Source: RHKX01 sp046330285
Lineage (GTDB): Bacteria > Actinomycetota > Thermoleophilia > Solirubrobacterales > 70-9
DNA: 64,000 bases
NCBI GenBank assembly: GCA_046330285.1
Contig: JAXLSX010000005.1
Coordinates: forward strand, 124,001 to 188,000
Reading direction: 5' to 3'
Shown here: positions 32,136-42,083 of the stretch, in pieces
How the letters are laid out: the number at the start of each line of letters is the position of its first letter
How positions within the stretch are numbered: the stretch's first letter is position 1
The notes under the pieces: model-generated
Told to the model about the DNA's origin: nothing
Databases searched by the model: none
The model's input: the letters and a program-made list of their open reading frames with translations, nothing else
Position numbers and translations under genes: made by a program

Positions 32136-34631
32136 TTGACCAGGACCGCCCGCTTGCTCGTCGCCCTGCTGGCCCTCGCGATCTGCGCGACCTTCGCCGC
32201 GAACGCGTCCGCCGACACCTCGTCCGCGAAGGCGAAGAACAAGGTCTCGCTGAAGGTGAAGAGCAAGAGCCAGAAGCAGATCCTCAAGAAGGGGATCGAG
32301 GTTCAGGTCAAGGGCAAGAAGCCGAAGAAGGGCAAGAAGGGCAAGAAGGTGACCCTGAATGCCGAGTCCAAGACCTTCGACGCGCCGCAGTTCGCGAAGC
32401 TCGCGAAGCCGGCCACGGTCAGGCTCAACAAGAAGGGCAAGGCCACGGCGAAGCTGAAGCTGACCGGCAAGGGCGAGAGCGCCGTCACCACCTGCCAGGG
32501 CCGCACGGTCAAGGTCTCGGCCTCGGGTGCCAAGGCCACGTTCGAGCTGACCCGCGACACGACTGACTGCAAGCCGCAGGACGTCAACATGAGCCGGGCC
32601 GACGAGTGCGACTTCATCGCCGACCAGGATCAGGGGCAGTGCCTGCTGCCGTTCCCCGACGACTTCTACACGAAGGCCGACCCCACCTCGAGCACCGGCC
32701 GGCGGGTCGACCTGCAGACGTCGGCGATGCCCGCGAACAACCTCGACCAGCACATGGACGCCGCGCCGTACAACGAGGCCGAGGGCTTCAGCCCCGGCCA
32801 GTCGATCGTCGTCAAGGCTCCGGGTCTGGACACCCAGGAGGCGGCCGCCGCAACCGGGGCGGTCCCGCTCAGTGACCTCGGCGCCTACCAGGACGCCGAC
32901 GCTCCGGTCGTCGTGATCGACGCGACCACCGGCGAGCGCTGGCCGATCTGGGTCGAGGTCGACTCGAACGCCGATACGGCACTGGAGACGGCGGTTCTGA
33001 TCCACCCGGCGGTCAACTTCGCCTCCGGGCACCGCTACATCGTCGCCATGCGCAACCTCAAGGACGCCGACGGCAACACGCTCTCGGCGCCCCAGGGCTT
33101 CCGCTACTACCGCGACGATCTGCCGTCGAGCGAGCCTGAGATCAACGCTCAGCGCAACCGCTTCGACAGCATCTTCGACACGCTCCGCGACGCCGATGTC
33201 CAGCGCTCGAACCTGTACCTGGCCTGGGACTTCACGGTCAACTCGGACGAGAACATCGCCCAGTACACGCTCTCGATGCGCAACCAGGCCTTCGAGGATC
33301 TCGGCGACACCAACCTCGGCAACGGCTCCGTCGAGGGGGACGCGCCCGAGTTCACGGTCACTTCCGTTCAGAACTTCACCACCGGTCAGGACGCGAACAT
33401 GGCGCGTCGGGTCCAGGGAACGTTCACCGTTCCCTGCTACATGACCGATCCCGACGGTGCCCTGCCGGCGATGAAGCCCTGCGACCCGGGCGCCCGTCTC
33501 AACCTCGACTCGAACGGCGTCCCGCAGCAGAACGGCACCTGGACCGCCAACTTCAACTGCATGATTCCCCACGCCGCGATCGACGACGTCGGCGCCGCGC
33601 CGGCCCGGCCGACCGTCTACGGACACGGCCTCCTCGGCAGCGCCAACGAGGCGACGTCGGGCCCGCAGAAGTCACTCGGGCAGGCCCACGACATCATGGA
33701 CTGCGCCACCGACGAGATCGGGATGGCCAACGCCGACATCGGCAACACGATCGGCATCCTGCAGAACATGAGCAAGTTCCCGCAGCTGGCGGACCGCCTC
33801 CAGCAGGGACTCATCAACGGCCTCTACCTCGGCCGCCTGCTCAACAACAACGACGGCTTCGTCAGCGACGAGGCCTTCACCGTCGACGGCGACGACGGCG
33901 TCAACACCAACGACAACCCGGTGATCGACACGTCGAAGCTCTACTACAACGGCAACAGCCAGGGAGCGATCTTCGGCGGCGCCTGGATGGCGCTTTCGCC
34001 GGACGCGACCCGCGGCTCGCTCGGCGTCGGCGGCATGAACTACTCGGTGCTGCTGAACCGCTCGGTCGACTTCGACACGTACGCGGCCTTCCTCGACCCC
34101 GCATACCCGGACGAGCTGAATCAGCAGCTCGTGCTGTCGATGGTTCAGATGCTCTGGGATCGCGGTGAGACGAACGGCTACGCGCACCGGATCACGACGA
34201 ACCCGCTGCCGAACACCCCGCAGCACAAGCTGCTGATGAACATCGCCGTCGGCGATCACCAGGTCAGCAACTACACGGCCGAGACGATGGCGCGGACGAT
34301 CGGCGCCAGCATCCACACACCGGTTGTCTACGACGGTCGCTGGCCGGGCGTCGACTACGGCTGGAACATCCCGGCCATCGGGAGCTACCCGTTCAACGGC
34401 TCGGCGCTGGTCTACTGGGACGGCGGTCCGCTCGACTACCCCGACGGAACCAACACCGATCCGATCCCGAACATCCCGAATCGCGATGGCGAGGATCCCC
34501 ACGAGTATCCCCGCAACGCCCCCGGTGAGCAGGCGATGGTCTCTGACTTCCTGATGCCGGACAACGTCAGCGAGATCAATGACGAGTGCGCCGGGGCGCC
34601 CTGCTACAGCAACGGTTTCACCGGGCCTTAG
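32136..34631 (+). CDS. Secreted lipase-like alpha/beta hydrolase with N-terminal Lys-rich domain
   Basis: An 831-residue exported protein. The start is TTG 32136, 6 nt after GGAGGAGAG. The signal peptide is residues 1-28. Residues 29-140 form a Lys-rich beta domain (LNKKGKATAKLKLTGKG). The rest has CLLPFPDDFYTKADP, VYGHGLLGSANEA (oxyanion region) and the nucleophile elbow GNSQGAIFGG with Ser608, typical of large extracellular esterase/lipase-like proteins of actinobacteria and myxobacteria. Many cysteines suggest disulfides. Substrate unknown. A good terminator follows. Confidence 0.82.
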   Translation: MTRTARLLVALLALAICATFAANASADTSSAKAKNKVSLKVKSKSQKQILKKGIEVQVKGKKPKKGKKGKKVTLNAESKTFDAPQFAKLAKPATVRLNKKGKATAKLKLTGKGESAVTTCQGRTVKVSASGAKATFELTRDTTDCKPQDVNMSRADECDFIADQDQGQCLLPFPDDFYTKADPTSSTGRRVDLQTSAMPANNLDQHMDAAPYNEAEGFSPGQSIVVKAPGLDTQEAAAATGAVPLSDLGAYQDADAPVVVIDATTGERWPIWVEVDSNADTALETAVLIHPAVNFASGHRYIVAMRNLKDADGNTLSAPQGFRYYRDDLPSSEPEINAQRNRFDSIFDTLRDADVQRSNLYLAWDFTVNSDENIAQYTLSMRNQAFEDLGDTNLGNGSVEGDAPEFTVTSVQNFTTGQDANMARRVQGTFTVPCYMTDPDGALPAMKPCDPGARLNLDSNGVPQQNGTWTANFNCMIPHAAIDDVGAAPARPTVYGHGLLGSANEATSGPQKSLGQAHDIMDCATDEIGMANADIGNTIGILQNMSKFPQLADRLQQGLINGLYLGRLLNNNDGFVSDEAFTVDGDDGVNTNDNPVIDTSKLYYNGNSQGAIFGGAWMALSPDATRGSLGVGGMNYSVLLNRSVDFDTYAAFLDPAYPDELNQQLVLSMVQMLWDRGETNGYAHRITTNPLPNTPQHKLLMNIAVGDHQVSNYTAETMARTIGASIHTPVVYDGRWPGVDYGWNIPAIGSYPFNGSALVYWDGGPLDYPDGTNTDPIPNIPNRDGEDPHEYPRNAPGEQAMVSDFLMPDNVSEINDECAGAPCYSNGFTGP

Positions 34632-34634
34632 GGG

Positions 34635-34671
34635 AACGGCCGGCACCGCTAGGTGCCGGCCGTTTGCTTTT
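34635..34671 (+). terminator. Rho-independent terminator after the lipase-like gene
   Basis: A 13-bp perfect stem (AACGGCCGGCACC / GGTGCCGGCCGTT) with a GCTA loop, followed by TTGCTTTT, starting 4 bp after the stop. It is the only stem-loop in the window with a clear T-rich tail. Confidence 0.85.
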
Positions 34672-34691
34672 GCAGGGGTTTGCTGTACCTT
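34664..34691 (+). promoter_or_regulatory. Putative promoter of the DEAD-box helicase gene, with long leader
   Basis: TTGCTT (34664-34669), a 16-bp spacer and TACCTT (34686-34691) fit a housekeeping-type promoter placed directly behind the terminator. The start point would be near 34698, giving an approximately 130-nt 5' leader. The leader can form small hairpins, for example TCGGC-TGACT-GCCGA. Long leaders are common on cold-induced helicase genes. AAGGAG precedes the ATG. Confidence 0.4.
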
Positions 34692-34830
34692 CCCCGGCGT
34701 CGGGTTGCCTCGAGTTCATCGAACGGCGCCCGAGAGGTTCAAGTTTCTCGCTGCCTTCGGCTGACTGCCGAGCGTTTTCGGGGCCGACGAATCTCCGAAA
34801 TACACAACGCTCACAAGGAGCAGCAGAAGA

Positions 34831-36132
34831 ATGAGTAAGACCTTCGCCGATCTCGGCGTGTCAAAGGCCGTGGCGAGCGCGCTCGCCGACCGCGGCATCG
34901 AATCCCCCTTCCCCGTCCAGCAGCTCGTCATCGAGGACGTGCTCGCGGGCCGAGACGTCCTCGTGCAGTCGCCGACCGGCTCCGGCAAGACGCTCGCCTT
35001 CGGCGTCCCCCTCGTCGACCTGATCGCCGCCGACGCGCGCCGTCCCGCCGCCCTCGTGCTGGCGCCGACCCGCGAGCTCGCACGGCAAATCGTCGACGAG
35101 CTCCAGACGATCGCCCGCGCCCGCGCCCTCAAGGTCGAGGTCGTCTACGGCGGCGTCGGAATGGAGCCGCAGATCCGCAAGGCCCCGAAGGCGCACATCC
35201 TCGTCGCCACCCCGGGCCGTCTCGAGGACCTGCTGCAGCGCCGCGCGCTGACGCTGAAGAACATCCGCGCCCTCGTCCTCGACGAGGCCGACCGGATGCT
35301 CGACATGGGCTTCAAGCCCGCGGTCGACCGGATCGTCGGCCAGATCCCCGGCAACCGCCAGACACTCTTCTTCTCCGCCACCCTCGAGGGTGCCGCGGGG
35401 AAGGTCGCCGCGGCATACACGCGCGACGCACGCCGGCACGTCCACGCTCCGAAGCCGGAGGGTGGGCGTGCGGCGATCAGTCATCGCTTCTACGAGGCCG
35501 AGAGCCAGGCGGCCAAGGTCGACCTGCTCGTCGACGAGCTCGACGCCCGCGACCGCGGCCGGACCCTCGTCTTCGTCCGGACCAAGCGCGGTGCCGACCG
35601 CCTCGTCAAGAAGCTCCGCACCCGCGACGTCGAAGCGGTCGCCATGCACGGCGACAAGTCGCAGTCGCAGCGGCAGAAAGCCCTCGCCCGCTTCGAGCGC
35701 GGCGACGTGACCGTGCTGATCGCGACCGACGTCGCCGCCCGCGGGATCGACGTCCCCGAGGTAACGCACGTCATCAACTTCGACGCGCCCGAGGACAGCG
35801 ACACCTACACGCACCGCGTCGGCCGCACCGGCCGCGCGGGAGCGACCGGTTCCGCCGTCTCGTTCGTGCTCGCCGATCAGGTCCACGACGTCCGCGAGAT
35901 GGCACGCACGCTCGGGCTCGCCGGCGAGTTCGAGCGCCGCGCCGGCGCCGGCAAGGGCTCGCCGCCGCCGCGCGACGACCGCGGCCGGACCAAGGGCGGC
36001 GGTCGTAACCAGGGCGGCGGACGCCCCGGCAAGAACTCCCACCACCCCAACGCCCGCAAGAAGCAGGGCGGCGGCGGATCGACCGGCCCGCGGCGGCGGC
36101 GTCGCCGGCCGCGCCAGGCAACTCGCGGCTAG
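34831..36132 (+). CDS. DEAD-box ATP-dependent RNA helicase (RhlE-like)
   Basis: A 433-residue helicase. The Q motif (TFADLGVSKAVASAL), Walker A SPTGSGKT, PTRELARQI, ATPGRLEDLL, Asp151-Glu-Ala-Asp154, FSATLEG, and the motif VI stretch THRVGRTGRAGA (Gly331-Arg335) are all present. The last 65 residues are a Gly/Arg/Lys-rich RNA-binding tail. It unwinds RNA in ribosome assembly and/or mRNA decay, often in cold. It has its own promoter and long leader, and ends at a hairpin shared with the convergent sigma gene. Confidence 0.93.
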   Translation: MSKTFADLGVSKAVASALADRGIESPFPVQQLVIEDVLAGRDVLVQSPTGSGKTLAFGVPLVDLIAADARRPAALVLAPTRELARQIVDELQTIARARALKVEVVYGGVGMEPQIRKAPKAHILVATPGRLEDLLQRRALTLKNIRALVLDEADRMLDMGFKPAVDRIVGQIPGNRQTLFFSATLEGAAGKVAAAYTRDARRHVHAPKPEGGRAAISHRFYEAESQAAKVDLLVDELDARDRGRTLVFVRTKRGADRLVKKLRTRDVEAVAMHGDKSQSQRQKALARFERGDVTVLIATDVAARGIDVPEVTHVINFDAPEDSDTYTHRVGRTGRAGATGSAVSFVLADQVHDVREMARTLGLAGEFERRAGAGKGSPPPRDDRGRTKGGGRNQGGGRPGKNSHHPNARKKQGGGGSTGPRRRRRRPRQATRG

Positions 36133-36140
36133 GACGCCAC

Positions 36141-36168
36141 GCCGAGCCCGCGGCTACGCGGGCTCGGC
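36141..36168. terminator. Bidirectional stem-loop between helicase and sigma-factor genes
   Basis: A perfect 12-bp stem (GCCGAGCCCGCG / CGCGGGCTCGGC) with loop GCTA. The loop holds the minus-strand stop codon of the sigma gene (CTA, 36154-36156), so the stem is part of the sigma coding end and also lies 8 bp after the helicase stop. There is no T run. Confidence 0.6.
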
Positions 36169-36918
36169 CAGCTCCTCGCCGCCGCCGACGGCGGCCAGGA
36201 GCTTCTGCAGCGCGGCGTTGAGCGTCCGCGAGACCTGCATCTGCGAAATCCCGATCCGGGCGCCGATCTCGCGCTGGGTCAGGCCTTCGTGAAATCGGAG
36301 GTGGAGCGCCTGGCGCTCCCGCGGCCGCAGCGGTGCCGTCCCGGCAGCGAGGTTGTCCTCGATCCGCGAGAAGCCTCCGTCGTCGGCTCCGAGGGTCTCG
36401 ACGAGCGGCGTCGGGTCGTCCTCGATCCGCATCGTCGCCGCGTCGAGCGACATCGGGCGCCGCGTCCGCTCGGCGTAGAGCGCTTCGAGCACCTCGGTCT
36501 CGGTCAGGCCCGCGCGACCGGCGATCGCGCCGACCGTCGGCGCCTGCCCCGATTCGGCGCGGAGCACGCGAACCACCTGGTCGATCCGGGCGGAGCGCTC
36601 CTGGAGGCCGCGCGGCAGCCGCACCGTCCACGAGTTGTCGCGGAAGTGGTGGCGGAGCTCGCCGAGGATCGTCGGCGCGGCGAAGGCGACGAAGTCGGAG
36701 CTCAGCGACGAGTCGTAGCGGTCGAGCGCCTTCAGCAGTCCGAGGCAGGCGACCTGGACGAGGTCCTCGACGGCTTCGCTCCCGCCGCGATAACGGAGGG
36801 CGAGCGAGCGCGCGAGCGGCATGAACCGCTCGACCAGCTCCTCACGGACCCGGGGATCGCGCGTCTCCGCGAACCGTCGCAGCAGCTGACGTTCGTACTG
36901 GGTGGAAGCAGCGTTCAA
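36154..36918 (-). CDS. Second RNA polymerase sigma factor, SigB/SigF/SigG family
   Basis: A 254-residue group 3 sigma factor clearly paralogous to the one at 15130. Region 2 is AVEDLVQVACLGLLKALDRYD, then TILGELRHHFRDNSW. Region 4 is LTQREIGARIGISQMQVSRTL. No anti-sigma gene is adjacent. A SigB-type promoter (37005-37028) lies 87 bp upstream of the ATG, which suggests autoregulation or control by the other SigB-type factor. Confidence 0.92.
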   Translation of the reverse strand: MNAASTQYERQLLRRFAETRDPRVREELVERFMPLARSLALRYRGGSEAVEDLVQVACLGLLKALDRYDSSLSSDFVAFAAPTILGELRHHFRDNSWTVRLPRGLQERSARIDQVVRVLRAESGQAPTVGAIAGRAGLTETEVLEALYAERTRRPMSLDAATMRIEDDPTPLVETLGADDGGFSRIEDNLAAGTAPLRPRERQALHLRFHEGLTQREIGARIGISQMQVSRTLNAALQKLLAAVGGGEELAEPA

Positions 36919-37004
36919 GGCTCCGCCTTTCTGTCTCGCTCAACGCGATGACGAGGCCCCTCCCATCCATTTCACCTGCGACTTGGGCGCTGGGTTGTCG
37001 ATCT

Positions 37005-37028
37005 CTACCCGGGTGCGCCGGGTCAGAC
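37005..37028 (-). promoter_or_regulatory. SigB/SigF-type promoter upstream of the second sigma gene
   Basis: Read on the minus strand: GTCT (37028-37025), 14-bp spacer, GGGTAG (37010-37005). The SigB/SigF consensus is GTTT-N(12-16)-GGGTA. The start point would be near 36998, giving an 80-nt leader to the ATG at 36918. One mismatch in the -35 keeps confidence moderate. Confidence 0.55.
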
Positions 37029-37048
37029 AAGGCTAGACGATCGGGCTC

Positions 37049-39088
37049 TCAGCGCTTCTTCTTGACGAGCTTGACCCTCGTCGAAGCCTTCCGGGCATCG
37101 CCGCCGGTGGGGGTGAAGCTCACCGTCACCTTCGCGGTCGCCTTCCCCTTCTTCTTCAGGGTCTTCTTGAGCTTCCCGGTCGGCCGGACCGCCAACTGCA
37201 CCTTCGAGGCCTTCGCCGGGCTCGCCGATGCGCCGGCGACCGACTTGCCGGTCAGCTTCAGCTCACCGCCGCCGGGAACGGTGACCGGCAGCTTCGCCGT
37301 GCCCTTCTTCTTGTCGAGCTTCGGCTTGCCGAGGGTGATCTTGTTCGAGGGCTTCGGCTGGACCGTCACCCAGATCGGCGACGTGTAGGCCTCGATGAAC
37401 TCCGATCCCTCGGTCCGGGTCACCTCGACGCTGTAACGGCCCGACTCGGTCACGTCCCAGGTCTGGTTGATCGTGTTGGTGGTGATCGGCGTCGTGTCGA
37501 TCGCGACGCCGTCCTGGAGCAGGGTCAGCTCCCACGTGCCCGGGCGCGCGGCGGCGGGCGTCCGGTCGATGTTGGCGGACAACTCGATCGAGTGGCCGCT
37601 GACCGATTCGCCGATGATCGCCGTCGGATCCGTGTCGCTGGTCGCTTCGAAGTCGACCAGGGGACCTGACGATCCGAACGGCAGGACGTAGGTGTTGTCG
37701 CCCTTGACGCCGTTGACGATGCCGGTCCGGCTGAGGCCCGGGCTCCCGAAGACGGCGGTCGCCCCCTGTCCAACCGGCGAGATCGGATCGGTGCCGGCTT
37801 TGTGGGCGTCGCTCGATCCGACGGCGGCGATGTGTGCGCCGCTGTCGAGTGCGTGCTCGTAGTAGGCGATGGCATCGGTCGTGAACGGGGAGCCCGCCTG
37901 GAGGGCGCCGATCGAGTTCGAGATCTCGATCGCGTCGACCTTCGAGAAGTCGGTGTCGTCGTCGGAGTAGCTCCAGGCACAGCCCCGGCAGGCGGATGGG
38001 TTGTTCTTCGCCAATGCGGGGTGGTTGATCTGCGTCCAGCCACCACCGGCCTGGGCCGCCGCCATCTCGTCCTTCGGCTTGACCCCGTCGGCGACCTTGA
38101 CGAGCTCGGAGTCGTCGATCTGGTCGTCCGGCGAAGGATCCCCGCTGTAGATCGGGCCGGCGCGGAAGTCGGCGAAGTAATTACTGCCCTGGTTGTTCCA
38201 GTGGCCCTTGTACGTAGTCACCTCGACGCCCGGGATCACGAGCCCACCGAGCGAGTTGGCGACGTCGGACTGAGTCTTCATGTCGTTGTGAGCGACGTTG
38301 TTGTTGTGGTCGACGAGCGTGACGAAGTCGAGGTTCGCGCCGCCGGGGCCGAACGCGGCATCAAAGGTCTGCTTCATCGTCGCGTTGCCCGGCTCCTGCT
38401 CGCCGTGGACGTGAAGATCGCCGAAGAACCAGCCGTCCTGGAGGCCGTCGCCCTCGGCGGGCGGGCCGGAGGGCGTGTAGGAGGTGTCATTGCCCCAGGC
38501 CGGATCTGTGCTGGTCAGCACCTGTACGTGGTAGTGGATGCCGTTCGCGTCGGCAGGGTCGATGTAGGCGATGCCGAGCTCGACGGCCCAGTTGCCCATC
38601 GGGATTGGGCCCGGCTGGTAGGCGCGGGTCGTTCGCCCATCGACGAAGTTCTTGCGCTGATTGGTGCCGTTCCCGCCGTTGTAGACGTCTTCCGAGGAGA
38701 ACCCGTTCTCGGCGATCGCCAGGTTCTTGACGGCACTGCCGCTCCATCCGCGGCGATCGGTCTGCTCCCAGACCGGGTCTGACGTGTTCGCCCGGGGTTC
38801 GTAGACGCCCATGTCGAGCGTGTAGTTACCCGAGCACGTGTCGCCCTCGTTGTCGTAGGAGTAGCGGACCTGGATGCCGGTCGTGTTCGGTGGGACGGTG
38901 AACGGGATCTGCAGGTAGCCGCCGGTCTTCGCGGCGGCGATGTCTCCCTGGACGTCGATCGCCGGGTTCATTCCAGTGCCGGGGCTGCCCGGTAACGGGC
39001 AGTCGGTCGCCGTCGCCACCGATGGCGCAAGCAGGCACGCGACGATCCCCGCCAGCAGTCCGCAGCCGATCCTCGTCCGTCCGTTCAT
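37049..39088 (-). CDS. Secreted PHP-domain metallophosphoesterase-like protein (CehA/McbA type) with Lys-rich tail
   Basis: A 679-residue exported protein. The signal peptide is residues 1-27, followed by a beta domain with cysteines. The PHP metal-binding core has FGDLHVHGEQ, LVDHNNN, IPGVEVTTYKGHW, QINHPALAK and VGSSDAHK. A C-terminal Ig-like and Lys-rich domain has LKKKGKATAKVTVSFTPTGG. PHP/CehA-type proteins hydrolyse phosphoester or carbamate bonds with a metal cluster. The Lys-rich tail resembles the N-terminal domain of the lipase-like protein at 32136. ATG 39088 has GGAGGG about 10 nt upstream. Confidence 0.83.
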   Translation of the reverse strand: MNGRTRIGCGLLAGIVACLLAPSVATATDCPLPGSPGTGMNPAIDVQGDIAAAKTGGYLQIPFTVPPNTTGIQVRYSYDNEGDTCSGNYTLDMGVYEPRANTSDPVWEQTDRRGWSGSAVKNLAIAENGFSSEDVYNGGNGTNQRKNFVDGRTTRAYQPGPIPMGNWAVELGIAYIDPADANGIHYHVQVLTSTDPAWGNDTSYTPSGPPAEGDGLQDGWFFGDLHVHGEQEPGNATMKQTFDAAFGPGGANLDFVTLVDHNNNVAHNDMKTQSDVANSLGGLVIPGVEVTTYKGHWNNQGSNYFADFRAGPIYSGDPSPDDQIDDSELVKVADGVKPKDEMAAAQAGGGWTQINHPALAKNNPSACRGCAWSYSDDDTDFSKVDAIEISNSIGALQAGSPFTTDAIAYYEHALDSGAHIAAVGSSDAHKAGTDPISPVGQGATAVFGSPGLSRTGIVNGVKGDNTYVLPFGSSGPLVDFEATSDTDPTAIIGESVSGHSIELSANIDRTPAAARPGTWELTLLQDGVAIDTTPITTNTINQTWDVTESGRYSVEVTRTEGSEFIEAYTSPIWVTVQPKPSNKITLGKPKLDKKKGTAKLPVTVPGGGELKLTGKSVAGASASPAKASKVQLAVRPTGKLKKTLKKKGKATAKVTVSFTPTGGDARKASTRVKLVKKKR

Positions 39089-39208
39089 CCGCGCAGTTCC
39101 CTCCAAGATTCCGTTCCCCGATGGACCGGAGCAAGGTAGCAGCGACCGCCGGGCCCGACGCCGGTAGGAGCTGCCGTCGCGGGGGGTAGGGTGGCGGGCG
39201 TCGTCACG

Positions 39209-40050
39209 ATGGTCAGGGCATTGCGACTTCTCATTGCCGTCGGCGCGGTCCTCGGGCTCGCGCTGTCGGTCGGCGGCGCCTCCGGCTCGGCCGCTCCCGA
39301 CCAACGGCCGATCGCGAAGAAGAACCCATGCGCGAATCCGTCGATCCGCAAGGCGCGCGGGCTCCGCTGCCCGGACCTGAAGATGGCGCGACCGACCGAC
39401 CTCGAATCCGATCGCAGACACGGCTATCCGATCCTTCGCGCCACCAGCTCGATCGACAGCGTCGGCCGCGGGCCGGCGGAACTGCACGGGCGGCGGACCC
39501 GGCCCCGGAACATGGTCGCCGTCCAACGGGTCGCGAAGAAGGGCGGCGGCAAGGCGGAGTTCCGGACCAAGGCCCGTCTGCGATTCAAGCGGATTCCGGG
39601 CCAGGGCCGCTACTGGAAGTGGGTCGATGCCGCCCGCTTCGAGCTCTGGACGCTCGATCGCGACGGGCGCCGCAAACGCCGGATCACGACCGGTGAGAAG
39701 CAGATCTACTGCCTCCGCGACCTCGTCCGTACGCACCCGGGGCTGCCGCACTCCCCGTCGTCGATGGTCTACCCGGGTTGCAGCCAGGACGGCGGCGCCC
39801 GGAAGGTGACGCTCGGCACGAGCGTCGGCTGGTCCGACGTTTACCCCGCGAGCTACTACGAGCAGTACGTCCGCCTCGACGACGTCAACCGCAAGGGGTG
39901 TTACGCGCTCGTCCACATCGCCGACCCCAAGGACGACATCCTCGAGCTCAACGAAGACAACAACCGCTCCTCGAAGGTCGTCTACCTGAAGGCGAACGGC
40001 AGGTACGTGCCGGGGCGCTGCAAGGGCGTCCGCGACCGGCGGACGGCCGG

Positions 40051-40054
<4 letters not shown>
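39209..40054 (+). CDS. Secreted lysyl-oxidase-like protein lacking the copper-binding histidines
   Basis: A 281-residue exported protein with signal segment LLIAVGAVLGLALSVGGASG. The C-terminal half follows the lysyl oxidase pattern: GPAELHGRR, ARFELWTLDRDGRRK, YCLRD, VGWSDVYPASYYEQYVRLDDV and GCYALVHIADPKDDILELNE. Where lysyl oxidases have the copper-binding His-x-His-x-His just before the ARFEL-like strand, this protein reads RYWKWVD, so amine oxidase activity is doubtful. ATG 39209 is preferred: GTG 39191 overlaps a -10-like TAGGGT (39187-39192). The 3' end overlaps typA by four bases. Confidence 0.7.
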
Positions 40055-41910
<1,856 letters not shown>

Positions 41911-42083
41911 GGGGCGCGGGATGGTAGGGATCGGCTCGCGGCCACCGCATCCCGTCCCGAATCAGGTGGGCTTATCGGCGGTGTCAGGAATCGGGAACGC
42001 AGGTTCGCCCCGATTCGTGCAATATGTGGAGGACCTTCTCCGCTTCAAACTACGATCCGCACGAACCGCCAGGGGGTTCCGCA

